DNA from: Leptobrachium leishanense
Lineage: Eukaryota > Chordata > Amphibia > Anura > Megophryidae
Direction: 5' to 3'
Length of the DNA stretch: 64,000 nucleotides
NCBI GenBank assembly: GCA_009667805.1
Contig: CM019067.1
Coordinates: 242,331,721 to 242,395,720 of the forward strand
Shown here piece after piece: positions 9,859 through 19,876 of the stretch. How positions within the stretch are numbered: position 1 is the first letter of the stretch; the number at the start of each line of letters is the position of its first letter. The notes below the pieces were generated by a model. It saw nothing but the letters and a program-made list of their open reading frames with translations. It did not search any database and had not been told where the DNA came from. The translations under genes were made by a program, and so were the position numbers.

Positions 9859-10506
9859 TATGTATCAATCAGCCAATCATTGGCAAGACCATTAAATCAC
9901 TACCACATATAAAAGAAAGATTTAAATGATGAAGCTAAAATTGTATCTCATCTTCTGAATCAAGAGTAAGGTTTCATACTAAAAGCTCCTTTCTATTCAA
10001 AGAAGATAGCAATGGTGCAGTGCAAGACTTCATCATTTTTTTCTCTCCATTCCCAACCAAGAACATCTTCTTTCAAGAACTGTTATTGGTCAAAAAACAA
10101 TGCCTTTGGTTTTAAGCTAACCAATCAAATAACACGTTTTCTTTACATCAATGGCTGCTTCAGTCTGGTTTAATTTTCCAAAATCAGCCAATGAAAAGCT
10201 CTTTTAACCCTTGCATTGATGATTGAAGGACATGAATATGGCCAATCGCATAATAAAAACTAGGTAGCAAACGGGCTAGGTAGTGGGGAAGTAGGTTGAG
10301 AGGGTTAGCTAGTGTTTGTCAGGTAGTTCTAGTTAATTGGGGCTAAGGCTTTTTTTGATATTGGGGGTAGGAATAATTTAGAAAAAGTAGGGTTTAGTTG
10401 TAGTGGGACTTCTTTAATGTAACACCCCACCTGCTAAGCAAAGGTGGCGAAGGGCAGACAGATGTATTTTATTGTTTTAGCCCCATCCTGGACAGGTAGC
10501 CTGCAC
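9859..10506. other. Unassigned region with CCAAT-box cluster
   Basis: No coding sequence. CCAAT or ATTGG occurs at 9873, 9879, 10085, 10121, 10188 and 10242, with CATATAAAAG near 9904. Such clustering resembles CCAAT-rich promoters (for example histone gene promoters), but no downstream ORF is recognisable, so function is unproven. Confidence 0.3.
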
Positions 10507-10720
10507 TAGTGATGGGCCGAACACCCCCGTGTTCGGTTCGCATTCTAACTCGAACACCCGAAAAGTTTGACTGCGAATTCAAACACAATGCAAGTCAATG
10601 GGGCAAGAAAGTTTGAAAATTAAGGTCCCCTCCAAGAGGGCATATATGCAAGATATTGGTCATAAAAGGTGTATGGGGGTCTGGGTACTGCCCTGGGGGA
10701 CAGGAAACAATGACATTTAA

Positions 10721-11959
10721 CCCTTTTGCTGCTGAGGCTTTTCCCGCCTCTGTGCTGAGGTCATTTTTACCGGTTTTGCTCATCATGTTTAAACGCGTTT
10801 TGAAGCCTTATTTTAGTATATGACCCAGACATATTATATATCGTTCTTTCCGTCAGACTCGGCAGATTAATAATATGTCATTATTCTATGTATACGTCAT
10901 GACCTGTCTGTATATTATAACAAAAAATGCAATAAAATATGAATTTTCAATAATTTACAGCGTGTAAAGTGTTTTTTTTCCACATTTTAACATGCGAGCA
11001 ATTGCGGTTATATTTTGTATGGGGTGCGCTTGTTAAAAAAATTAGAGATGGGATCTCGTTACATTTTTTTGTTGGGGAAAATTACACGATTTTTAACAAA
11101 CGCACCGCATACAAAAATCGTTAGTGCAGCACCATTGTTCACATTATAATTGAAATGGGAACAGTATTGCTGCATTAACAAACCAAAAAAAAGAAAAAAA
11201 AAAGGGTTTATTTTTTTTTATTATTTTTTTTTAAATATTTTTTTATTTTTATTTTATTTATTTATTTTTTACAAACTTTTTTCACATTCGAGTTTGGTAT
11301 CGTTGGAACGGCCATGCTCTGGCCGATCCAACAATACCAAACGTTAACCCCTAGCTGCCACGGATCGGGAGATAGGGAGTTCCAATGAACTCCCTATCTC
11401 CACCGTTGGTGGCAGTTAGGGGTTAACTCCAGGACTGGCGTCATCATGCTATGCACGATGACGCCAGTCCTCAGGGGGAGTTCCCGGAGGCTTGGCCGAC
11501 ATCCAAGATGTCGGCCAGCTCCGGGAAAGGATCACGAACCGGCGCTTTTTAGCGCCGATTCGTGATCCAGCTCCCCAGGGGTTAATGCCAGGTACCATTT
11601 GGAAGGGCAGGCTGTGCCCTTCCAAATGGTGCCTGGGTTAACCCCCGCAACGCCGCCGATCGGGAGGGAGAGAGGTCCGAAGGACCTCCCCCCCTCCCTT
11701 TCAGGCGCCTCCTCCGCACATGCGGGGGGGGGCGCCTGAATTAGGTGTCATCGTGCTGCCGCGATGACACATAATTTCACCGGCGGCGGTTCCGGATGCT
11801 GGGCTGACATCGAGGATGTCAGCCCGCACCGGGGGGGCCAGCGATCGGCCGGAACCCGGCCGAACGCTGACCCCAAAGGGAGGACGCGCTCAGGGCGTCC
11901 TCCGCATGCAACGTGACATGCGGTTGGACACGCTGAGCGCGTCCTCCGCATCGAAGTGG
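10721..11959. mobile_element. piggyBac-type MITE with stacked palindromes, 1239 bp
   Basis: TTAA on both sides (10717-10720, 11960-11963). The left terminus is CCCTTTTGCTGCTGAGG and the right, in reverse complement, CCACTTCGATGCGG. From about 11280 to 11950 it is a row of inverted repeats: GGTATCGTTGG/CCAACAATACC, the AGGGAGTTCC block, a GGCCGACATC palindrome, a CCATTTGGAAGG palindrome and a GGCGCCTC pair. This matches the architecture of frog Uribo piggyBac ends. Confidence 0.8.
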
Positions 11960-11978
11960 TTAAAAAAAAAAGTTTTTA

Positions 11979-12070
11979 ACCCTTTCACTGCTGAGTGCTG
12001 AGCCATTTCACCGCTGTGCGCTGAGCTCATTTTTACTGCTTTTGCTCATGTTTAATCGTGAGTTGAAGCC
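11979..12070 (+). repeat. piggyBac-type right-end fragment
   Basis: TTAACCCTTTCACTGCTGAG followed by the GCTCATTTTTAC...TTGCTCATG block of the same family, next to the intact copy but lacking its other end. Confidence 0.6.
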
Positions 12071-12479
12071 ATGGTAAATGTTTGAGCAACAATTGGGAAA
12101 TGTTTATGTCTCATAGGCTTCAATGTTAAAAGTATTCCTATTTTAATTCAATAGCTAATAAACCATTTATTATTATATTCTGCAGTAAAGAGTCTCTTTA
12201 TTTTTAGATTTTTTAGGACCTTTTAAGCATTTTTTTGAATTTTTTTGAAATAATATTTTTTTATCGAACTTTCCACAGACGTCACGAAAAGTTCAAAGTT
12301 CGCAAATTTTCAAACAGCCGATGTTCGAATCGAACTGCAAAGCAGGTTTTCATTCAAAATATCCAACAGACTCACGTCAAGGGTTTTTACACTTGCACAT
12401 CGGTTTACTTGCTGCCTGCATTACTTGGAACTGGATCATGATATTGTGTTCCCAGTGATAGTGGGGGAAGATTCACCAC

Positions 12480-12590
12480 AAGAGCACCTCTCCAGTAAGT
12501 GTCCTTGGGCAAGACACCTAACGGCACATTCTCACCACCCAGGACGTACTTGAAAACAAGAGAAATCTCAATGTATCCTTCCAGCTGTTT
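12480..12590 (+). repeat. LINE 3' end fragment
   Basis: Matches the 3' UTR of the LINE copies at 28-33 kb (CAGGACGTACTTGAAAACAAG, GAAATCTCAATGTATCCTTCC), preceded by TGTCCTTGGGCAAGACACC, a motif common in vertebrate LINE 3' regions. It is 5'-truncated and lacks the AAAT tail. Confidence 0.65.
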
Positions 12591-13800
12591 CATTGCTTCT
12601 ACAGTATTTAAGTAAAACATTTGCATGGATTTTTGTAACTGTTGCATCAAATGGAAAAATCCACAAAATGGAAACAGAAGATAAAACTTTATTTTTCCTA
12701 AGTATTTACATGCAATTACTTCGGACAAAGAAATAACCCCCAGCAGCATATGTTTTACAAAGTGGTTTTATTTGTAATGCACAAGTAATCTAATTGCAGC
12801 TTCTGTTAGAGGTAGTGTCACTTTAATATTATTATCAACATATTTTTTGCAAATTATCTATTTAGCCACTATTTGAGACTGAATGTAGATCTTGCTTTCA
12901 CACATATTTGTAATATTATTGCTGTGTCTATGCTGTATGAATTGTGCAATGCAAACTGCAAATAAAAGGCTGAGCATGTTTTATGTTGTTTTACTCAGTG
13001 GGCCTACAAAAGCTGAAAATCAATTGGGGGAAAAATGAACTAGATACTCATAAATTGATTTTCTCCGACATGTACCTATAATCATCATCTTGTAAAGATA
13101 AAAAACTGCTTCTGGCCTTAAAGTTCTGAAACAAGGAACCCATTAATCATTCAAATGAATTTCACGATGGTTGTTTTTCCAGCTTATTTGCAGTATTTAT
13201 TAGTTTAGAATACACACGATTATATTTTGTTTTAACAAACATGAACTGTGTTATTTTTGTACATCCACTGTGTAAGATGGCACAAAATTGTCCCTAGAAT
13301 AAGAATAACAAGTCATCCCAAGCTGCTCCTCATGCTTCTTGTTGGCACAAATGCCCCCGGAAATACAGGGAGAAACAAGCGGCAACTTGATTATTTGAAT
13401 GCAAACCTACATTAGAAAAAAAGAAAATACACTGTACTTATCACCAATCCTGAAGAGGGGATCCCCTTCTTCTGCCTCCCCTTGCTGTTATTGGAAAGAC
13501 ACCGAGGTCAAATAGTGGTGTGCCAGTGGAACTCTGCACCATTGCGTCTACGAGATGGTTTTGAACTCTGAAATGCCATAATTTGCTACATAAGCGGTAA
13601 CCAGCTAGTGGATTCATGCGAGCGCTTCTCCACCAACTGTTTTCAAGCAGTTTTAGAAGGCAGTTTGTCCTTATAGGAGTAGGATTGTAATGGGGTTCAG
13701 TATCCAGGGAGAATATCCCAATGCATAAAAGCTCCCTCACGCCTTCATTATCCTGAAGAAGTATTGATTCTGGCCCAATCCCATCCATCCAATCCCATCC
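12591..13800. other. Unassigned sequence
   Basis: AT-rich, no recognisable gene or paired ends. A 115-aa minus-strand frame at 13441-13788 has no domain I can name and could be chance. Confidence 0.35.
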
Positions 13801-15196
13801 ATAGCTGGAGCGCCTTGTAGGGTCATCACAGAATTTAGACTGACTTTATTTTGAGTTCACAGCTGGATACATGCACACAGAACAAAGCAAATCCAAGAAA
13901 AGGTAGGAACAGAGGGGAGAAGGAGAACCAATGGGACAACACATACATGGGATGTACAGCCCATCAAGGTAAAACACGCCCCAGCATTAATATACTTCCA
14001 CACACATGCCCAGATGTAATAGACAAAGCATAGGGTAGGTGACAGAGAGATCTGATTTAAGCCAGTTCCTGTGGGTTAGATTGAAGCATGCAGAAACATT
14101 CCGGATAGCAAAAGAACCATTATGTACACATTAACAGTTACAGTTACAAGTACTTACAGTATGCAGTGCCAACAGATTCCATAGCAGTACCAATAAGGGA
14201 AACTATGCAGCATATACAACATGACACTCTACAGTAAATACATCAGTAAAAAATATAACCTAGACATCAGGACATACAGCACAGAAAACACAAGTACCTA
14301 CAATTGTTGGTACAGGATGACCTTGACATAGGAGAGGGCTGGGAACAACACAAACAGTCAAATCCAGCAAAACCTGCAGTCCCATACAGTCAAAGGGGCA
14401 CGCGGCATGAGCCAAGGTGGGCCCATTATATTCATTAGCCCTTTAGGAAGGTTAGCTGGTGGCTGCATTAAGCACAGATAAGGAAACATTACCAAACAAC
14501 AGAAAAGGCAAAATTTAAGGCAAGGGTTAAAGGAAAAAATATAATATCACCCAGCAGCACACTAAAGGGAACCCTAAACTAGGATACGGTCCTTAGGATG
14601 GCTGTCTTTTCTAAGAGGGGGCCTCACTGCTGAGTGACACAGAACTCAAAGACAGGACAATAAGGGACTATACCAAAAGACATAGTCATAAACAAAGCCA
14701 GAAATCAGTAACCAGAGAGAGATATCAGACAAGCTGGAGTCGGTACACAGAAGATCAATGAGCTTAAGGGGTAATCACGAAAGTATAGTCAGAACCAGGC
14801 TAGAGTCATAAACAGGAAATCAGATAACAGAAACACACAGAATAAATAGACCAAATATAACAGGCAATGCAACAGGAGGGGCAGACAGACCAAGGAAACA
14901 ATAAACTGAACACAGGAAAACAAAGGTAAAAATAACAAAAATCAATACCAACTCTGGAACAGATAAACAGGCAAAACCTCAGAGAGCAATATACACATAA
15001 ACAGCTCATATGCAGAAGCACTGGGCAATGGGGGAGACTGCCTTATAAAGGGAGCGGATCAGGTGATCCAAGTCCAGAGTGGCTATGGGGAATTCCTGGA
15101 GCGGAGGAGGAGAAAGGGACAGCCCAGACAAGGCAAGAGCCGGCCCTGATCGCCCTCACCACCAGGGGCAGGGCTGGAATATGTGGAAATGTGACA
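13801..15196 (-). mobile_element. Probable gypsy-type LTR (left boundary unknown)
   Basis: On the minus strand the sequence starts TGTCACATTTCC (right end 15196), has a TATA box in CTTTATAAGGC (15041-15051) and the mixed composition of the other LTRs here. I could not find its other terminus or a target duplication, and part of the interval may be unrelated. Confidence 0.4.
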
Positions 15197-15550
15197 CACA
15201 CCTCCCAAAAGTAATTTCTGTTTCAGGTGCCCAGAGTCCTAAGTGACTACCGTCACAAGAATTAACCCTAACTAACAGATTCAGTTACATTTTTGCTTTG
15301 TTTTTAGACAATAGATTCGGCTATTTGATTTTATGCTCAGCATGCTGCCATGGCAGTAGGAAAGGTTATTGGTCATGGAAGGGTTAATGTGCGCCTTTCA
15401 ACCTCTGTTGGTAAAATGGGGGTTAACCCTGTGCGGTCCAATAAACTTTCACTATGTGCGCCAGCAGGACTTATTTAATTTTCAAAAAACCCCACACACA
15501 CTGTTAAATTTTATATAAAAGTTACATTTACTATTCTAAAACCTTATATT
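15197..15550. other. Unassigned spacer
   Basis: Nothing recognised; AT-rich, no coding frame. Confidence 0.4.
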
Positions 15551-15699
15551 TAGACATGTGCATTTTGTTTAGTTACGAATCAAAATTCGGATTTAATTTA
15601 CCAGATTTGTATTTCAGAAGCATTTTCAAAATGCGAATCGGCTTTGTCCGAATTAACGAATCGTCCGAAAGTACAAATCATGGCAATATAACAGACAAA

Positions 15700-15860
15700 C
15701 CGAAAAAAAAAAAGTCACGAAATGATCTGAAATGAAAAAAAAAACGTCACGAAATGATCTGAAATGAAAAAAAAAACGTCACGAAATGATCTGAAATGAA
15801 AAAAAAAACGTCACGAAATGATCTGAAATGAAAAAAAAAACGTCACGAAATGTTCTGAAA
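15700..15860. repeat. 32-bp tandem repeat, 4-5 units
   Basis: Units of GTCACGAAATGATCTGAAAT followed by an A-run, nearly identical between copies. Confidence 0.9.
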
Positions 15861-15885
15861 CAAAATTAAACGAAAAAGAAATTAA

Positions 15886-16056
15886 CAGGGTTATTCAGAG
15901 AGAAGTGAAAAGCAGGAGAATGGTTGGAGAATGGAAAATTCTAGGTCAAAATAGCCAAACCAAAAAAATTCGCCCATTTATCTCACTTTCCAAATCGGCT
16001 ATTTTGACCTAGAATTTTCCATTCACCAGCCATTCACCTCTCTCTGAATAACCCTG
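15886..16056. mobile_element. MITE, CAGGGTTATTCA family (short, 171 bp)
   Basis: Near-complete inverted repeat: CAGGGTTATTCAGAGAGA and its reverse complement at the ends, with TTCTAGGTCAAAATAGCC arms meeting in the middle. Such a fold gives a long hairpin. Left flank TAA, right flank ATA. Confidence 0.85.
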
Positions 16057-16447
16057 ATAGTATTCATTGTTGAATGCAGCAAGACTGAAGGAAAAGAAAA
16101 AAACCCGCTGCGTTTGGCAAAGAAAAAAAGCTTCTTTGTTGTAGAATAAATTAGGAAATATAAAATTTCACCAAAAAGTCCAGAAAATGCCTAAAAAAAA
16201 TCCCAAATAAATAGACTTTTTGCTGCAAGTGAAAATAATAAACACTTGAATAAATAAATAAAAATGGGGAATATTTTTTACACTGAAACCTATGGGATTT
16301 GCTTGTTTAAACCTGTCGAACTGAACCACCAAAAATCAGAGCATATCACTTACATTTCGGTGGTGTTCGCTCAGCGTTCTCTGAATAGATTAAACATTAC
16401 TTCTCTATGGGGAAATTCACTGCCGCCAAACTGCACCGAAAGATATA

Positions 16448-17339
16448 CAGGGTTATTCAAAGAGAATCGAAAAGTCACCGCACGTTCGGTGACTTTTCGT
16501 TCTCTTCAATTTGGCTTGATTTAATCCCGCGATCCCATTTCGGCGACCCTGCAGTGTATTCAGCAAGTACCACAGGGCCATCGTAGTGCAGGGAAAAGCC
16601 GCCGAAAACCTGCCAAACACTCACTGCAAAACCCAGGCGAATGCACACCGAAACCCGCAAAAACATATATATTAACATCTATATTAACCCCGCCGAACAC
16701 GCCGGAGAAACCCGAGCAGGAGCCGATCACAGTGCAGAGCAGCCGCCAGAAAAACCCGACACCGCAGACGAATGGAGTGGAAAACAAAAACAGTACGCTT
16801 CAATGTTTGAAAAGTAAAATGCTGTTTGCAAACAAACTAATGAGCGAAAATGTCTGAAATTTACATATGAGGTCCAATGAATGATAATAAAAAGGGCTGT
16901 TACAGAAAAAAGAAAAAACGTTTAAAAAAATCTGAAATTTAGTTTTTGCAAAAAATCCCGAAAAATGCTTAAAAGATCCTTAAAAAAATCTATAAATAAA
17001 GAGACTTTTTACTGCGGAATATTATAATAAATGGTTTATTAGATATTGAACTCAAACAGGAATATTTTTAACACTGAAGCCTATAGGATTCACCTAAATA
17101 AATCTGCCGGATGAAGCCACCGAATGGCAGGGCAATTCAGCAACTTTTGTTCTCTGAATAGACGAAGCTATGGGGATTTCACTGCCCTCGAACAGGCACC
17201 GTATGTGCAGGCAATTCTCCAACATTTGCCGAACTGCCTGCTCTCTGGATAGCCGAATGGCCAGGAAAGGTAACCGAACGCTGAATTTCAGCGTTCAGTT
17301 ACCTTTCGCCAGCAATTCGGATCTCTTTGAATAACCCTG
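16448..17339. mobile_element. MITE, CAGGGTTATTCA family (long, 892 bp)
   Basis: Ends CAGGGTTATTCAAAGAGA and its reverse complement. The interior matches the long copies at 39884-40774 and 42243-43940. No coding capacity; short frames inside are incidental. Confidence 0.8.
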
Positions 17340-17367
17340 TCGGTACGAAATGAAGTGCACATGTCTA

Positions 17368-17520
17368 TTTATCTAGTATTTTTATTGTAGTACCGGCTGT
17401 ATTTTATTTTAGTATGGCTGGTGTTTTCATTTTATTATAGTAGCGGCTGCGGCTGGTATTTTATTTTAGTACCCGCGCGTATTTTAATTTTATTGTAGTA
17501 CTGGCTGGCTGCTGTCCTTG
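17368..17520. repeat. Imperfect tandem repeat
   Basis: TATTTTATTTTAGTA and GTAGTACCGGCTG-like blocks recur four times at roughly 40-bp spacing. Confidence 0.6.
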
Positions 17521-17693
17521 GTACTGAATATAGCAAGAACAGGGGGATTACACATCTTTTTATGTTTTTTTACCCTAATCTAAGTAAATAATCAGTGTCC
17601 CATTCAGATAACTAATAAAAACTAAATAACTAATAAAAACGAAATACGTATCAACCCGAAATACGAATTAACAAAAAAAAAGAAAAAAATTAA

Positions 17694-18210
17694 CCCCTTC
17701 CCGACCGCGGACGTACCATGTACGTCATTGCAGCGGGTCTCTCTTAGACCCGCTGACGTACATGGTACGTCCTGCCGTTTTTGAGCTGCTGGAAGCGATC
17801 GGATCGCTTCCAGCAGCTCAAACGCCATTGCAGGATGCCTGGGAGTCCAGGCATCCGTGCAATGGCCGTTAGAAGTGCCGGGGCACCATGTGATCGCTCC
17901 CCGGGAGCGATCTACATCCGGTTGCACCGGAGAGGTGCCCGGCACTTCTACAGAGCGCTGGAAGCGATCGGATCGCTTCCAGCTGCTCTGAGCATATTAC
18001 AAGGATGCCTCGACATCGAGGCATCCTTGTAATATACTTACCTGCCGCCGGTCCGTCCGTGATCGCTCCCCCCGAGCGATCACTTCCGGTAGCGGCAGGA
18101 AGTACTGAGTGCCACGAGGTATCGTGGCACTCAGTACAAAATCGATCACTTCAGTGATCAGGTGCTCTGCTGGGTGCCTCGAGGGATCAAGGCACCCAGC
18201 AGAGAAAAAA
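17694..18210. repeat. Row of consecutive perfect palindromes
   Basis: At least six inverted repeats lie end to end: 17710-17771 (GACGTACCATGTACGTC pair), 17780-17818 (GAGCTGCTGGAAGCGATC arms), 17824-17866, 17871-17949, 17995-18034 (ATTACAAGGATGCCTCGA arms) and 18102-18137 (GTACTGAGTGCCACGA arms). The arrangement resembles frog Uribo-type piggyBac left ends, which are recognised by the transposase. Confidence 0.85.
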
Positions 18211-18296
18211 AAAGTGTAAAAAAAAGTTAAAAAAAAGTTAAAAAAAGTGTGTAAAAAAAGTGTAAAAAAAGAAAAATAAATAAAATAAACTGACAG

Positions 18297-18627
18297 TTAG
18301 GGGTAGGGTTAGGGTTAGGGTTAGGGGTAGGGTTAGGGTTAGGGGTAGGGTTAGGGGTAGGGTTAGGGTTAGGGTTAGGGGTAGGGTTAGGGTTAGGGTT
18401 AGGGGTAGGGTTAGGGGTAGGGTTAGGGTTAGGGGTAGGGTTAGGGTTAGGGGTAGGGGTAGGGTTAGGGTTAGGGGTAGGGTTAGGGTTAGGGGTAGGG
18501 TTAGGGGTAGGGTTAGGGGTAGGGGTAGGGTTAGGGTTAGGGTTAGGGTTAGGGGTAGGGGTAGGGTTAGGGTTAGGGTTCTAAGGGCAGGGTCAGGGGT
18601 AGGGTTAGGGTTCTAAGGGCAGGGTCA
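18297..18627. repeat. Telomere-like GGGTTA/GGGGTA array
   Basis: About 310 bp of interspersed TTAGGG and GTAGGG hexamers, ending in a short GTTCTAAGGGCAGGGTC degenerate duplicate. It lies inside the piggyBac, between the palindromes and the transposase ORF. Confidence 0.9.
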
Positions 18628-19054
18628 TCTTGGGGCTGAGTGGGATGTTCCTAGCCTGCCTCATCAGAGAGGCAGGCTAGCAACATCCAATCAGAAGTTA
18701 GAAAAAATCAAAATAAAATTTCTAATTTGTCAGGTCAGGCCAATATTTTGTAAATATTGGCTCTGACCTCTGTGATTCTCCCTCCCTCTCCTCACTTGTG
18801 TTTTGGTGAGCGAGAGAGAGAGATCAGATTTGACAGGTTAGAGATTTTAGTGAGATTTAGTGAGATTAGAAAAATTGAGGCAGATTTAGAGAGATTTTAG
18901 GGAGATTTAGAAGAATTGAGGCAGGTTTAGAGGGATTTAGAGAGATTTAGGTGTTTATTTGTATTTTCTTGTGAAACCCAACGGTTCTTCTAAGAACCAA
19001 CAATCCGCTTATATATATATAATAATTATAAAATTTTATAATCTATTATATATA

Positions 19055-19876
19055 ATGTCTGAGAGGGTGTACAGCGCCGAGGAGGCATATGCCATCCTGG
19101 CGTCAGAATCTGAGGCATCTGCGTCAGACTCAGACCCTCATTTCGACCCCGCTAACTGCTCAGAGGCGTCGCTAGATACATTATCTATGCTGGCTGATGT
19201 ATCTAGTGATGTTTCTGATGCAGATCCTGGGTCACCACCTGCCAGCAGGAGACGCACAGCTCCAGCTGAGGAGTGGGTAGTGCCTCATCGCCAGAGGCCA
19301 GATATCCCTCCTTTCACGGCAAATCCTGGAATCAATATTGATGTTGCAGGATTTACCGCCACACAGTTTTTGCAGGTGTTTATGGGGGATGATTTGTTGG
19401 GCCACATCGTGGCCCAATCAAATCTGTATGCCCATCAGCATTGTGCTGCGAAGCCAGACTCCTACTTGGCAAGGCAGCAATGGACCCCGCTAGATGTGCC
19501 AGAATTTCTGAAATTCTGGGCACTTACTATGCTGATGGGCATCATAAAGAAGCCCTCAATTCGCTCCTACTGGAGCAGTAGCCCCATCTGCTCTACCCCC
19601 ATTTACCTCCAATCAATGTCACGTAGAAGGTATGAAAACATTTTGCGTTTCATGCACTTCAGTGACAACAGCCTGTGCTCCCCTAGAGAGCATCCCCAGT
19701 TTGACAGGCACCAGACTTTTACATTTTATTCGTACATTTTTATGTTCTACAATTGGTGCTGTATTTTGCCAAAATCTTTGCACACCTATGCATGGGGGGC
19801 ATGGGTGTACTCAGGAGATCTTGCAGAAAACAACCTGGAGAGTTTTCATGCAGTAACAAACAACAGTGTCTGCTAA
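19055..19876 (+). pseudogene. piggyBac (PGBD4-like) transposase, N-terminal half only
   Basis: Start chosen at 19055 (Met-Ser-Glu-Arg-Val), 32 codons into a longer frame. After an acidic Ser/Asp/Glu-rich N-terminus, residues about 80-225 match the piggyBac domain: Pro-Pro-Phe-Thr-Ala-Asn-Pro-Gly-Ile-Asn, the Trp-Thr-Pro block, Lys-Lys-Pro-Ser-Ile-Arg-Ser-Tyr-Trp and Phe-Met-His-Phe-Ser-Asp-Asn-Ser-Leu-Cys. After His-Pro-Gln-Phe-Asp-Arg the sequence leaves the family; the last 45 or so residues are satellite-derived. The catalytic Asp residues are missing. Full-length relatives have about 550-600 residues. Confidence 0.85.

Larger units (their letters stand above)
10507..12350. mobile_element. 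hAT-like element remnant with nested piggyBac MITE
   Basis: The left end TAGTGATGGGCCGAACACCC and the following GTGTTCGGTTCGCATTC match the left end of the hAT at 26389. A related right arm (AGCCGATGTTCGAATCGAAC near 12317) precedes an unrecognisable terminus. The left flank GCCTGCAC resembles GCCTGCAT at 12414, but I cannot confirm a target duplication. Confidence 0.55.
15551..17367. mobile_element. hAT-like remnant, TAGACATGTGC family
   Basis: Left end TAGACATGTGCATTTTG and right end, in reverse complement, TAGACATGTGCACTTCA, matching the intact copies at 45447 and 59201. No matching 8-bp flanks are visible. Two MITEs are nested inside (15886-16056, 16448-17339). Confidence 0.6.

Noticed and set aside
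13441..13788. 115-aa minus-strand frame as a host gene exon
   Set aside because: No recognisable domain, no convincing splice context, and the neighbouring region looks like transposon debris.
15551..15558. 8-bp target duplication for the 15551-17367 hAT remnant
   Set aside because: Flanks CTTATATT and TTTATCTA do not match, so no duplication is claimed.
18297..18627. True chromosome end
   Set aside because: The array is short, contains many GTAGGG variants, and unique piggyBac sequence with matching TTAA flanks continues on both sides.
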